Positions 30,913 to 43,297 of a stretch of 64,000 bases of DNA are shown piece by piece. The notes beneath the pieces were generated by a model. The model did no database searches, was not told the DNA's origin, and was given only the letters and a program-made list of their open reading frames with translations. Each line of letters starts with the position of its first letter. Within the stretch, counting starts at the first letter, position 1. The stretch comes from Bedellia somnulentella (taxonomy: Eukaryota > Arthropoda > Insecta > Lepidoptera > Bedelliidae), in the NCBI GenBank assembly GCA_963576735.1, contig OY755186.1, forward strand, positions 15,797,970 through 15,861,969, given 5' to 3'. The position numbers and the translations under genes were made by a program.

Positions 30913-32603
30913 ATAAACTAACTTTAAAAGTAATAATAATCACCATTAAATAGTTGTAAAACTTCCGAGTAATTTCACTTAGCATAACGTCGCTGTACCT
31001 TCTCTAAGGCAGGTGTGTGACAAAATATATTTTACATATGCAATATAATGAGTCATACTCACGCGCACGTCCGCGTTGTGAATTTTATATTGTTAGTTGT
31101 TTTGTTTCCAGTATGCAGAATGGTAAGTTTAATGCAATGGTGAAATAATAGTTGGTGATAGTTTAATGTTTTAGGGTTATATTCGTACTGGAATTATTGA
31201 AAAATAAATTAAACGAAAGTTATGAAGTCATTAAATTGTTGTTTAAATAGCTAAACGAATATGCAAAGAAATTTTGTCCTCAAAACACAAAGGTACTTAA
31301 TATTATGTGATGAATAGAATAGCTAGAATGCTATAGGTATGCCACTATTTTAAAAATATAAAGTGTGAAACTGTATAAATTTTAGTTATTTTGTTATTAT
31401 AGCCTCTACGTCAATAAATATTAAAGCTACTGCCTTACCCTCCCCAATCCGTACCAATGGCATGCCTATACGACACATGAAAATATGAAAGAAACTATAA
31501 AAAGCTTAAAGGTAACAATCAAAAGCTTCTGCCAAACCCAAAGCGAATTAACGGCATGAACATAACTAAGTAGACAAGTATGATAGTAAGTATGATTAAC
31601 AGTAATTACATAATATTAACGTTTTAAGCCACAAAGCCTTATATAAGTTGCAACACGAAAGGCTGTGTTGGCTTAAATCAAGCCTTCCTGACGCATCTGC
31701 CGGGATGGAGCGATAACCGTAATATACAACTTTTGGTACACTCCGCCCAAGATAATATAACCGTTATAAAGAACTGTACTTATTTTTGTAACTTTTTGCT
31801 ACTCACGCTTTTTATAGACTTGGGTGATAGGTTTAGTGAATGTTTTTGTTTCGGATACTGACTTATATCCATAATTAATTTACAATGGCACTTCCATTGG
31901 ATATTTATTGCTGGTAGATACTATTTTTAGCGTCTTGATACGAGCATGACAATCCTCTCACAGTTGAATAATTTCATTTGAATCAAATCATATTTTTACT
32001 GGATTATTAATACACTTTATTATTTTTAAGGGCATTGATATATTCCACAAAGTTAGAGTGTAACATTGTGACTCCAACCCCTATATAGGAAAGAATATCA
32101 AGCCTACACTTTTCCGTATCTTCAAAACTAGGGTTTTTTATTAAATCATCAAATTGCGCACGTTACCTGCTGTATATAAGTAACGGAGATGTGATATTCT
32201 AATCCTAAACTTCATAGCAAAAACATTACAAACATTATAGTAAAAACCACAAAACGACCAACATCTTTCTAAATCCAACATTACTAAGGAAGAAATAAAA
32301 TTGATTTATTATGAAACTCATGCTATCATAAAATAAGTCCGCAAGATAGGTGTTTCGGGTTTGGGAAATTAATGTGGTCTCAGAGTTTCGGAAGGGGTTG
32401 GCAGATGCAGTAAAGTAGCGACTTTTTATTTACTGATAATGTAGGATTGAAATATTATCTTGTTAAGTTACTATTTGTTTATACGCAGGCAAAACGGGGA
32501 GAAATGTGGTTTATTGAGGTTAAGGAACTTATAAATCCAAGTCTTTGAGACAATTTGATAGTATGCGGGATTACCTTTGTAATGTGAGTAAAAGATTTTA
32601 TTT
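30913..32603. other. 1.7 kb with little recognisable content
   Basis: Short scraps of SINE/LINE 3' ends are possible near 31530 (CTTCTGCCAAACCC...TTAACGGCATGAACATAAC, plus) and 32385 (CGGAAGGGGTTGGCAG, minus). No gene seen. Confidence 0.35.
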
Positions 32604-32870
32604 TCTGTGTAGTGTCGGCTTAGAATAACACTACCCCATTTCTACCCGTGGGTGATCGTAAGAGGCGACTAAGGGTACAGGGGCTTCTTAAGTGATTTTT
32701 GGGCGATGTGGTTGGAGACCCGTCACCAAAAACATTTATTATTAGTAATAATAATTTATTACCATCTTTTCCCCAGTCAACTTCCAAAAGTGGCTGAGGA
32801 ATTTTTCATTCCAAAGCTCTGGCTACCCCGTTAAGGGATTTATAGCCGTGAGTATATGTATGTATGTATG
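32604..32870 (+). mobile_element. Family A retroposon copy, CCCGTTAAGGG subfamily
   Basis: Full length with an extra ~20-bp AT stretch in the middle (TTATTATTAGTAATAATAAT). GTAAAAGAT flanks both sides. Confidence 0.9.
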
Positions 32871-32889
32871 TAAAAGATACAAAGTTTTT

Positions 32890-33030
32890 CACATACATAC
32901 ACATATTTACGGCTATAAATCCCTTGAAGAAGTAGCCAGAGCTTGAGAATCAGAAAATTCTTCAGCCGCCGCCGCTTACAATCACCCATGAGTAGAAATG
33001 GGAGCTATTAGAAGCCGACACCACAGTGCA
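32890..33030 (-). mobile_element. Family A copy with internal deletion
   Basis: Tail and hairpin (CGGCTATAAATCCC, AGTAGCCAGAGC) joined directly to the head part (CAATCACCCATGAG, GAAGCCGACACCACAG). Confidence 0.7.
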
Positions 33031-33059
33031 TTTTTAAGTTTTTTACAAGTGCTGCAAAT

Positions 33060-33290
33060 ATGGCAGATCATATAGCACAGAGTCTCATAAGAAGACTTAC
33101 AATAACTCTTTACATATGCAAATCCCATGGAGAAGCAGATATATTTTCAAAACGCAACAGCAATCTACTCGGAATTAACAAAATAAACATAGAAGAACCG
33201 TGGCCCCAGATTGTTTCAGTAGTTAGTTGTTTAGAAGACAACGACATGGTGCATTTTGTGTTGGAACCGCGAACAAACTTTTTGTTGTAA
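33060..33290 (+). other. 76-codon open frame, unknown
   Basis: A complete ATG-to-stop frame with SLIRRLTITLYICKSHGEAD, NIEEPWPQIVSVVSCLED and MVHFVLEPRTNF. It sits between two family A copies. No recognised domain, no splice signals; a remnant of a mobile-element gene is one possibility. Confidence 0.2.
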
Positions 33291-33349
33291 ATTTAAATGG
33301 TTTTTAGATATGTTATAAGTAATATAAAGATGGTTTATTATTATGGTTG

Positions 33350-33597
33350 CTGTGTAGTGTCGGCTTAGAATAGCACTACTCCATTTATTCCGGCGGGTGT
33401 ACGTAAGAGGCGACTAACGGTATTGGGGCTTTTAAGGGATTTTTGGGCGATGCGGTTGGAGACCCATCACCAACAACCTTTATTTTTACCATCTTTTCCC
33501 CACTATCATTTCCAAAAGTGGTTGAGGAATTTCTAATTCCTTAGCTCTGGCTACCCCTTCTAGGGATTTATAGCCGTGAGTATATGTATGTATATAT
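33350..33597 (+). mobile_element. Family A retroposon copy, full length
   Basis: Complete plus copy. A ~25-bp flanking repeat beginning TTATAAGTAATA (33314 and about 33600) is seen on both sides, separated from the head by about a dozen bases. Confidence 0.9.
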
Positions 33598-33980
33598 ATA
33601 TTATAAGTAATAGAAAGATGGTTTACTTAGAGTGGTGTAATGTTGATTACACCTTTGTTATAATACCCCAATTGTACTTTTGTTCTGCCATATTGTCGAT
33701 ATGAAAATTATTCTTTGTGATGTGTATGAAGAGTTTTTATTCTATTGTATACTTGCTATAAGTAAATGGTTTTTAATTCTACTACGACTTTCAGCGTAGA
33801 ATGACACTCTACTGTCTTTTTCGGCAAGGGTTGTAAAAGGCGACTGAGAGTACAAGGCTTCTGAAGAGACTTCTTAGGAATTTGGTTAGAAACTCGGCAC
33901 CAAAAACTTTCCAGAGTTAGCAAAGAAATTTTGCAGAGTTTTTTTTATCATCTATACCCTCTTCAACTTCCAAAAGCTAA

Positions 33981-34299
33981 TATAAATCATTTTGTTCATG
34001 AAAACCTCATGTGGGGATTATTACTAATAAATAAAGGAAAGAAAAATTTCGACACAGGCGGGATTCGAACCCGCGACCTCGGGTATACGCCCCCGTCGCT
34101 CTTGCCAATTGAGCTACCGTGTCAATGGCTGCCAGCGCGAAATTCTTCTATCCTTTATTTCTTTTACACGTTTTAGTAGTGTTTGCATTTCCTACCTCCG
34201 AATTTTTTAACACGGTAGCTCAATTGGCAAGAGCGACGGGGGCGTATACCCGAGGTCGCGGGTCGAAATTTTTCTTTCCTTTATTTATTCTTTATTTAT
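33981..34299. mobile_element. Family C inverted tRNA-SINE pair, most complete copy
   Basis: The left arm (minus, 33988-34124) holds a full tRNA-like head, then GAAATTTTTCTTTCCTTTATTTATT and AATCCCCACATGAGG. The right arm (plus, 34209-34299) repeats head and tail but has lost part of the T arm. The two are separated by ~85 bp. The 13-bp duplication around the whole shows it inserted as one unit. Confidence 0.75.
34046..34124 (-). other. tRNA-like head of family C (not a functional tRNA)
   Basis: Acceptor GACACGG/CTGTGTC pairs over seven positions (one G-T), D stem GCTC/GAGC and T stem GCGGG/CCCGC are perfect. The anticodon arm (ACGGGGGCGTATACCCG) does not form a normal 5-bp stem with a 7-base loop. 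Same defect in the other copies, so it is a SINE promoter head. Confidence 0.7.
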
Positions 34300-34593
34300 T
34301 TCCAAAAGCTAAGTTCTATAACAATAATATAAGTGAGTATATGTATGTAACAACTGTGTCCCATATGCTCGCATCTAAATTCGAGTCGACGCGACGGAGC
34401 AGTTTGGTTTGGAACCGCAAATAAACTAGCTACTGGAAATTACTATGGATTTTAAGATAAACTGAAGAGAAACTTTAATAGAGGTTTTGGTTACATTGTA
34501 ATGGTTATAAAAGTATTGAACGTACCACATTAATATGAGCTTATAATTCTTAGAGCATTCTTTGATTGGGTCTTACAAAAAACTTGACACAAA

Positions 34594-34828
34594 AGCTGTG
34601 TTGTGTAAGCTTAGAATAGCCTCACCCCCTTGCTCCCCATGGATGGGTGTTTGTAGGAAGCGACTAAGGACATTGGGCATATTTAGATAATGTCGTTTGG
34701 AGATTACCAAATACTCATTCCCAAAAAAATTCCTCACTCAACTTCCAAAAGTAGCTAAGGAAGTTTTGATTCTGTAGCTCTGGCTACCTCTTCTAGGTTT
34801 TTTAGCCGTAGGCGTATGTATGTATTTA
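34594..34828 (+). mobile_element. Family A copy, old and diverged
   Basis: GTGTTGTGTAAGCTTAGAATAG to TAGCCGTAGGCGTATGTATG, full length but with many changes. Confidence 0.75.
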
Positions 34829-34847
34829 AAATATTAAACTCTCAAGC

Positions 34848-35057
34848 AGTGTAGTGTCGGCTTAGAATAGCACTACCCCATTTCTTCCGGTGGATGTACG
34901 TAAAAGGCGACTAACGGTATTGGGGCTTTTAAGGGATTTTTGGGCGATGCGGTTGGAAACCCATCACCAACATCCATTTTTTTACTACTTTTTAATTACT
35001 TAGCTCTGGCTACCCCTTCTAGGGATTTACAGCCGTGAGTATATGAATGTATGTATG
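34848..35057 (+). mobile_element. Family A copy with small internal deletion
   Basis: Head and tail intact, the TTTTCCCC/AAAAGTGGCTGAGG part lost. CTCAAGCAG flanks both sides. Confidence 0.88.
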
Positions 35058-35253
35058 TCTCAAGCAGTCGAATATATAGGTAAAAGTGTACTTAACTAAG
35101 CTTAAAAATAATCTTTTCTAGGACATAGTCTTTGCACTAATTCTTCCATTATCTTTGAGTTTCGAGTGAATGTTAATCTCCTAATGAACTCATTCATTCA
35201 TTGTGAGTAATTAATAACATAATAACAGACTGTTTTCTATAGAAGTTCGTTAA

Positions 35254-35504
35254 GGGCCAGCGCTGACTGCCGGCATGGCATGGCAAAGGATTTCGTTAAG
35301 ATATAGCCATTTTAAATCTTATTACCATGAGTATAGAATTCATTTTACACAACGATGCTGACGTTCTGTCCTACCGCGGCCTCCCTCGGCATCGTTGTGT
35401 CAAAATAAAGTAAAATGAATTCTATATTCATGGTAATAAGATTAAAAATGGCTATATCTTACCGAAATCCTTTGCCATGCCATGCCGGCAGTCAGCGCTG
35501 GCCC
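35254..35504. mobile_element. Foldback MITE, copy 1 (possible PIF/Harbinger type)
   Basis: Arms of over 100 bp (GGGCCAGCGCTGACTGCCGG ... its reverse complement) enclose a ~40-bp loop. TAA lies on both sides. A second copy at 41294-41545 has TTA on both sides. Three-base TWA duplications are characteristic of PIF/Harbinger elements, so that is the likely mobiliser (inference). Confidence 0.8.
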
Positions 35505-35619
35505 TAAGAAACGTCTCGGGCAATAAAGGTACATATTAGATCACAAAAGATGTGAAGTAACCAACCAATTTAGTATGATTGCATGACCATAACAACATAT
35601 CGACTAGTATATCGAAAAT

Positions 35620-35869
35620 TACATACATACATGCATATACTCACGGCTATAAATCCCCGGAAGGGGTAGCCAGAGCTAAAGAATTAAAAAATCCTCAGCC
35701 ACGTTTGGAAAGTTGAGTGGGGAAAAGATGGCAAAATAAAGGTTGTTGGTGATGAGTCTCCAACCGCATCGCCCAAAAATCCCTTAATAGCCCCATACCG
35801 TTAGTCGCCTCTTACGTACACCCACCGGAAGAAATGGGGTAGTGCTATTCTAAACCGACACTACACGGC
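35620..35869 (-). mobile_element. Family A retroposon copy, full length
   Basis: Complete minus copy; AATTA lies next to both ends. Confidence 0.9.
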
Positions 35870-36222
35870 TAATTAATATAAATAAAATTCGATAGGTGAA
35901 GATTAATAAATGACATTGTTGTCTTCTTACTTTTATTTATATTGTTTTTATTAGTCTGTTAATCTTCCGAAGAAAAGAAAATAAATTAAGTTAGATCTTC
36001 TGTAATATTCGTCTTTTAGAATTTCATGAAGACAAAATGAGACATCCAAATGGGATTCTCGACAATTATTTCCGGACCAAATATTTTATTATATAAATAT
36101 TTATTATTTAGTATTATTAAATACAAGCGAAAAATTTGATTATTGTATTATAACAAGTGTAGCCTCTTTTCAGATCTCAAATTCATGCCTTTTAGTAAGT
36201 AGGCCGGTTATTTCCTATTTTA

Positions 36223-36494
36223 GCCGTGTAGTGTCGGCTTAGATAGCCGTGTAGTATCGGCTTAGAATAGCACTATTCCATTTCTTCCAGTGGGTGTACG
36301 TAAGAGGCGACTAACGGTATTGGGGCTTTTAAGGGATTTTTGGGCGATGAGGTTGGAGACCCATCACCAACAACCTTTATTTTACCATCTTTTCCCTACT
36401 AAACTTTCCAAAAGTGGCTGAGGAATTTCTAATTCCTTAGCTCTGGCTACCGCATCTAGGGATTTATAACCGTGAGTATATGTATGTATGTATG
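36223..36494 (+). mobile_element. Family A copy with duplicated head
   Basis: GCCGTGTAGTGTCGGCTTAG is followed at once by GCCGTGTAGTATCGGCTTAG and the normal body. Confidence 0.88.
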
Positions 36495-37324
36495 TTCTTT
36501 TCCAACTAAGCTCCAAAGGTTGTTACAAGTACAAGTAACAAGGAGCAAATGAAACCATACAATTTCCCAACATACATTAATCTCAAACAACACAAATAAA
36601 CTCATTAGACTATTGCCTAACACGGCATACATTCAATCATATCAATTAGAACACGGATCTGTAACGCGTATAAAAATAAACCGACATACCAAACGAAGCG
36701 GAGTGCAGATATTGCAATGTGTTTCCGTACACTTGAGACTTGCACAAAGCTTCGTTTAGCCTATTGGCCTGCGATTGGCTATCGTGGGATGGTGTTCAAC
36801 GAGAATGAGACAAATTAAATTTGACTACTCGTCTGTGTGATGTGGATGTTTGACTGTGAGAATAAATAAATAAATATACGGACATATTATACACAGATTA
36901 AGTTAGCCCCAAGCTAAGTAAGACTTGTATTATGGGATACTAACTCAACGATATATTCAATACTCTGTAATACACATGTTTATACATTATTTCTGTAAGC
37001 CTCTTTCTTGCCCGGAAGCCTGTGACGCGATGAGTTAAGTAAATTTGGTTCAGGTATCGTTTTGTACAGTTCGCGGCCGTGGTGTGCACAAAATTCAGAC
37101 ATATGATGTAACTGGATTAAGTTAATTGTTACAGAATTTCAAAGTTTCGATTTTGGCCCATAGACTTTGCTTGAGTGTCATAAGCGCGCGCAAACTTTAG
37201 TCGATCAGAGATACGCTGTGATTGGTCGGAATTTTTTCAAACCGGCCAATCAGAAAAATTCTTTATAAATTCAAAAGAGCTGCGCTGTGATTGGTCGGAA
37301 AATTTCAAAATAAACTCATTTTAT

Positions 37325-37362
37325 AGGACGCGACGTAGTCGCGCCAGGGTTACCCACTAGTA
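37325..37362 (+). mobile_element. Possible Helitron 3' terminus
   Basis: CGCGAC-GTA-GTCGCG hairpin, about a dozen bases, then CCACTAG|T. The matching 5' TC end was not found; the 200 bp upstream contain a repeated CTGTGATTGGTCGGAA block. Confidence 0.35.
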
Positions 37363-37383
37363 TAAATTAAACCCAAGACTAAG

Positions 37384-37857
37384 TAAGATAAATAAAAATA
37401 AATAAAAAATAAAAATAAATTTATTTGCACAAAATAACAATTGAAACATCACCGGAGTCTTCCCAGGAAGTAATTAAAAAAAAAATACTTGTGTTGGGAA
37501 TGACCCGCTTCTTTCCTTACTTATCTAACTTATATCTATACTCAAGCAAAATATTCTAAGGTTTAGTTAAACTAAACTAAATATAAACTTATAAAAATAG
37601 GTTTTGATATGAGCTGACAGATTCAATACTGATTGATGTGTGTGTGTGTGTGTGTGTGTGAGTGTGGGTGTGTGTGTGTAAATGTGAAAAAAATAAATAA
37701 AATATTAAAATAAAATAATATAAAATAATAATAATAAATTAACTTAGATACAATCACTTATGCTATTCACATAAATGTTTCTCTCAGTGGGGATCGAAAT
37801 CACAACCTCTGGACTGAGAAGCTAGTCACCTATCCACTCAGCTACGGAGGTTTAAAC
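37384..37857 (-). mobile_element. tRNA-derived SINE with AT-rich tail and internal (TG)n
   Basis: Minus strand: A box (CGTAGCTGAGTGGATAGG), B box (TGATTTCGATCCCCAC), then a long AT-rich body containing a (CA)n run (plus-strand (TG)n at 37637-37678), ending CAATTGTTATTTTGTGCAAA and (ATTTTT)n. Unrelated in its 3' end to families A and B, so probably moved by a different LINE. Confidence 0.65.
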
Positions 37858-37966
37858 CATTTTAATGCTCTGAATGTAGATTCAACAAAAGATATCACAA
37901 ACTGTAAAAAAATAAGTTTATTATGATGATATATGATTTTGAAACACTATACACATTAATATACAT

Positions 37967-38078
37967 AAAACATATAACATAACATAAACGTTCACGCCGT
38001 TTTATCCCCGAAGGGGTTGGCAGAGGTACCAATACTCCTGAACTCACATGGCAAGCGCCATCTAGTTTCCAGAGAAGT
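37967..38078 (-). mobile_element. Family B SINE, 5'-truncated
   Basis: Only the last ~110 bases of the SINE. ACATTAATATACAT at 37953-37966 and 38079-38092 is a 14-bp target duplication, so this is a true truncated insertion. Confidence 0.88.
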
Positions 38079-38092
38079 ACATTAATATACAT

Positions 38093-41000
38093 GCAGCGAT
38101 TACTATCTTTACTAGTTTACTATTTGTTAACTAGGTTAGAAAGGGAAAAAACCAGTTAGCGGATACAAATTACCTGTACAGACTGAATTAAGATAGTAAT
38201 TAGGTTTAGCTATAGATAAACCAGCCGTAGCCAGGAAGCCGCCAGGATGGCAACCTAATGATGTTAATAGAAATACTTTCTTTTTATTTGCGCCTTGGGT
38301 TATATTTATATATTTTGTCACGATTTTACTTAAAACTTTATGTTAAGTAACTTTATATTTGAATTAGATAAATCATTTTAAGAAACAAATTCAGAAAGAA
38401 AGAAAATACTTTTAACATTTTGTTGTATTTTTTTTTAACCTCGAAGCATTAAGCCTATGGATATCGATAAATCATACCCGGCTTGTGTTATTTACTTTAA
38501 GTTCTACATAATTTTATAATGAACTTTTGGTAGTATTATAGAATTCATTTTATTTTGAGAATATCAGATCGAGTTATTGCATTTTAGTACCATATTGTTA
38601 TAAAAACATTACCGACATAAACTTCAAATCATATTTATTAATAATTAGAATTTTGTTTCAAATAAATTTTAGTCGAAACATATAATAAACCAAGAAAAGC
38701 GTAAAAAGTCAAGTAACATTAATTCTTAACCGTCGTAAAAATCTGTCATCAACGTCATTAATTTATTCATTTCCTCATAATTTATTCGTTGTCAAGCTGT
38801 TTCCACACCTGTACTGACTGACAGCTGCTCAGATATAACTTCGCTTACTTAACAAGGTTACTTTTATGAGAGCTCACATTTTATTGTATTACCTTTGTGA
38901 AGGATTATACGTGATTTGTTATAGTGGACCACAAAGATGATGTAAGTGTAAGTAAACCACGACTTGAACAATCAATTAACTTTTATCACGGTAAGTGCTG
39001 TGTGAATGTTAAAAAAATATTTCTTTTTTAAAGTTTATTAATTCTGCTTAATTATTTTCCAATCGGATTTTTACGTAAAGCCTTTGAGTTTCGTTGCAGT
39101 TATCGTGCGGCGATAGATACTGAAACGAAGGAATAATTAATACTTTTTGTTCGCGAATATAGTTACCACTTACATACCCATAAATACCAAGAAAATTTGG
39201 CGCTACTCTTAATCTTCATCGGCATGATATACCTTAAAATAATATCGAAAGCAGTAAAAAAAGCAAAAAATACCACGGAGCACTAGACAAATTTCACAGC
39301 AAGTAATGCTAACATAACTTAAATGAAAATTAATGTCAGAGGTAAAATGAATGTGAACGGCCTGTACTCATGTTCAATGTAACTAAAACGTCACCAATTG
39401 TAAGTGTAGTGCAATACCTAGCCCATACGGCACCTTAATTATAAAATCCATATGCAATCCCGCATAACACCGTCCCGCCTAGATCAAAGAGCACCTCAAT
39501 AAACATCGGCATTGAGTGTGGGAATCGGGAACAGAACCCGGGTAAGTATCTACCAACATAATTAATTTAACTTGTACGTTTCTATTTGAGACTGCCACTT
39601 GGATATTTAGACTTGTGAAATTATATATGAAGTTTGGTACTGTTTTATTATGTGTTGTTAGTTCTTTATTATTGAAATATTCAAAATTATATACACGAAA
39701 TACTAAACCAATAAGGCTCAATACAGTTTAAATTGTTTATCAACATTGTGCCTATCCCAACAATCAAACGGCGTGATTTTATATGTATGTATCAACATAT
39801 TGCCTTTGCAGTGTAACTTAAAATAACCATACATACAGTCATATATTTTTCCGGTAAAACAATCATTATAAAATTTTACATTTAAACAGCCGGTTGAACG
39901 CAATATTAATTTAAACACAACAGATTTTGGTTTACATCAAATTTACCAATTTTATCCTAACTAAATGAAACTCGGCATACAGTAAACTGCACTTTATAAT
40001 CCAAACGACTGTACCAATCAGAGCATTATTTCTCTCAATCGCCAAAGAAATACAACAAAAGTTCGATCATTAATTCGTCCTCCGCGAAAACCTTAGGGAG
40101 GTACATTTATCATGATTTCAATTTGTAGCAAACGCTGGTATTGAGTCGGCTAAAAGTTAATTGGAAGTGGATAGGAATAAAACGAGGTACTAACTGTACT
40201 GGAATAATGGTTTTGTAATTTTTAATACACACATTATGTGTAAAATTTGTTAGTAATAAATGAATAATAAAAGCACGTAGATTACGAAGAAAAACTACTC
40301 ATTTTTCTGAGAGCTCGGACACTATTATTATCTGTAAAAGTTTTGGCTTTTTCAAGACTGTTTTGTTTAAAGTTACATTAAAGGCAATCATTTTATACTT
40401 TTCACTTGTTAGAAATATACCTAGTATAAAGATATTTCATCCTAATAGTCATTGGGGTATAGGATCTAACTCTGCTAAAACAAAAAAACAATAAACCTTC
40501 ATAGTTGCCAGTGTGAATAAAGTCGATTCAGTGTTTCTTTTCGTTTTTTAACAGAATATTTGCTAAAAGCCGAGAACTGGTTCCGCTCGCCGATTTTTAC
40601 GATTACTACTTTTCTATCGGCACATCGGAGTTATTTAAAGCCTCGTTTCACTGAAATTTACAGTCGAAATTTATTTCTATCTCGTTCTCACACCATAACA
40701 GTGAAAGAGACAAAGGATGCCCACGATTGTCGATTTCGTTTAAGTGAGGGTAGTTGAAGATTTTTGTGTCATTGACGTTTTCGATTTGACGCGAAAATGG
40801 AGGGAAACGCATGTTGGGTTACGTTTTATAGCTTGGTACGGTTAAATGCGGTTGCTCTGCAGACTAGGAGTTTCTCTTGTTATTTTGTTGTAGGTTTATC
40901 AAATCGGTTAAGATAAAAAACAGGTTCTGTGGAAGAACATTCGCTAACGGGAAATTCGGTTTTAAAAATCGATCCTGGTATGCCTTTTCTAATTTCTAAC

Positions 41001-41290
41001 CTAATTGTTGATTTAAAAAAACAAAGAGATATAAATGAAATTTTGCATCATCGGGTTTTTTATAGGTTGTTTAAGAATGCAACTATTATACCCTGTGTAG
41101 ACGAGTTTTTGTTACATATGTGCAGATAACAATTACATCAGTCTTACACTCGAGACTAGAAGTTGTTAAACAAACAGTTAGAGATAGGAGAAGCCCGAAC
41201 CTAAAACAATATAGTCTCAAAGGGTGGAACTAGTAAAAGCTTGGAACATTGATTTTTACCCGAGCAATTATAATAGAATATAATAGTCAT
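38093..41290. other. 3.2 kb without a recognised gene or repeat
   Basis: AT-rich and largely unique. Splice-donor-like CACG|GTAAGTGC near 38990 and CCGG|GTAAGTATC near 39540 stand out but I cannot attach a convincing exon to either. Confidence 0.35.
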
Positions 41291-41293
41291 TTA

Positions 41294-41545
41294 GGGCCGG
41301 CGCTGACTGCCGGCATGGCATGGCAAAGGATTTCGGTACAGATATAGCATTTTTAATCTTATTTCCATGCGTATAGAATTCATTTTGACACAACGATGCC
41401 GAGGGAGGCCGCGGTAGGACAGAACGTCGACATCGTTGTGTCAAAATGAAGTAAAATGAATTCTATACTCATGGTAATAAGATTAAAAATGCTATATCTG
41501 TACCGAAATCCTTTGCCATGCCATGCCGGCAGTCAGCGCTGGCCC
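41294..41545. mobile_element. Foldback MITE, copy 2 (possible PIF/Harbinger type)
   Basis: Same arms as 35254-35504 (GGGCCGGCGCTGACTGCCGG), TTA duplication at 41291-41293/41546-41548. The central loop is in the opposite orientation to copy 1. Confidence 0.8.
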
Positions 41546-41548
41546 TTA

Positions 41549-42749
41549 TTTGCCAGAATAAGAGTAAATAAAGATATCAACAGTTATAAAAGTTATAAGC
41601 CTCAACTGTTACTCAAATATTTTCTAATTTAGCCGTAGAGGGAAAGGAATTTTAGTTCCAGTTATACCTTTAGTGTTCTATGTCAATTAGTATCGACTTT
41701 ACAGTATTTCACTAATTCTTCAAAGGCATAATGTAATTCCTATAATTATATAAAACAACAGGAGAGTTACCCTAACACGATGGAAGTACTACGTTGGCAA
41801 GCGTCCATATACAATGATATGTATATCTAAAGGATGAGATGGTAGTAAAGGATTTACATACGTACCTATTATAACTTATTATTGCCGACCCTTGAAGTCA
41901 TTCACACAAGGAAAACTGAATGTAATGCTTTCTTAGCCAAAAAGACAAAGCTAAGATGTATTAATACAGTGATAGAAGGTACCACAAGTTTACCATTTTA
42001 TAAGCATGACAAGAAACAAACCTTTTAATTTATATTTTTCCGCCCACTCTTATAATAAGATTACAACACGCACTGTGTCATTTAAATATAATAATGAATA
42101 GACGTCTTGTTATAAAGAATATAATTTAACATAAATACAAACTTAACGCGAGATGTTAATTAACATTTTTGGGCGGTAGAGCGTACACTTTCGGACAAAG
42201 AAAGAAATACTCCTTTCAGACACGGGTAAGAAAAATCATTTTCTCAGTAAATCACTTGTGATTAAAAGCCTCAATTCTTTGAAAACCACCCTTTTTTGTA
42301 AGTTTCTCCTTTTTAATTTAATTCGATATTTTAAAATAAAGCATTTCTTTGTTTTGAAGAATTTTATAGTAAAGTATATTGATAAGTCTAAATAATTTTA
42401 TTTCACAAACCTAATTAATGTGGTATCATTAGCTTGTTAAAGCAAATAAACCCACTTTCACGCACGTTAATCTCCTTAAGCACTCCGAGCAACCTATAAC
42501 CTTATTTTTATTAACTCTACCTTAAGAACTGCGCACCAAGTGTTCATTGTGATATGAGAAATGGAGTCATAACAATTCGTTCACAGAAATAGAGTAACGT
42601 AAGTAATTAATATTAGAACGATCCTGGTTTTAATAAGACTTTCTAATTTATAATTCATTGCTGCAGACTATTAGACCCAGTATAATATGCTTCCATTATA
42701 TTTGTTACAATGCACGAAGAGGAATTACTTTATGTTTTAATTTAATTTA
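41549..42749. other. No feature seen
   Basis: AT-rich DNA with no recognised repeat block or exon. Confidence 0.4.
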
Positions 42750-42992
42750 GCTGTGTAGTGTCGGCTAAGAATAGCACTACCCAATTTCTTCCGGTTGGTG
42801 TAAGAGTAATAGGCGACTAACGGACTTTGGGTTTTTTAAGGGATTTTTGGGCGATGCGGTTGGAGACCCATAACCAACAACCTTTGTACCATCTTTTCCC
42901 CACTCAACTTCCAAAAGTGGCTGAGGAATTTATTATTTCTCAGCTCTGGCTACCCCTTTTAGGGATTTATAGCCGTGAGTATATGTATGTAT
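42750..42992 (+). mobile_element. Family A retroposon copy, full length
   Basis: Complete plus copy flanked by TTAATTTAAT. Confidence 0.92.
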
Positions 42993-43297
42993 GTTAATTT
43001 AATGTTAATTGGCGAAAAAGATCTGTAAAGCCAATGTGGAAGGTAATGTTAGTAGGGGATGACCTCAGAGGACTTCTTTGTATTTATTTGTATTGTATTG
43101 TTGCCCTTATCAAAAACTATAAAGCACGTTCACAAAATAAGTTTCATGTATATTTTACACTTAATTTATAAAACAATGTAGATACATGTAGAATTTTAAT
43201 CTTACTAAATTTGAAACATATGAACGAAAAATATATGAATATTTCTACTGATAATTACAAAACTAAGAACGTCAAAAACACATTTCGGATGATAGGA

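Larger units (their letters stand above)
33790..34330 (+). mobile_element. Old family A copy split by a family C insertion
   Basis: Left part (CAGCGTAGAATGACACTC, AGGCGACTGAGAGTAC, CTTCAACTTCC) and right part (AATATAAGTGAGTATATGTATG) are strongly diverged. TTCCAAAAGCTAA at 33968-33980 and 34300-34312 brackets the inserted unit. Confidence 0.7.

Noticed and set aside
34046..34124. Functional tRNA gene
   Set aside because: Acceptor, D and T stems are good, but the anticodon arm fails and the same sequence recurs with the same tail in a repeat family.
39380..39560. Coding exon ending at a perfect donor (CCGG|GTAAGTATC)
   Set aside because: No acceptor or continuous frame with recognisable protein upstream; a decayed repeat is equally likely.
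40560..40760. 65-codon frame in a moderately GC-rich stretch
   Set aside because: No conserved motif and no splice sites; it looks like untranslated or repeat-derived sequence.
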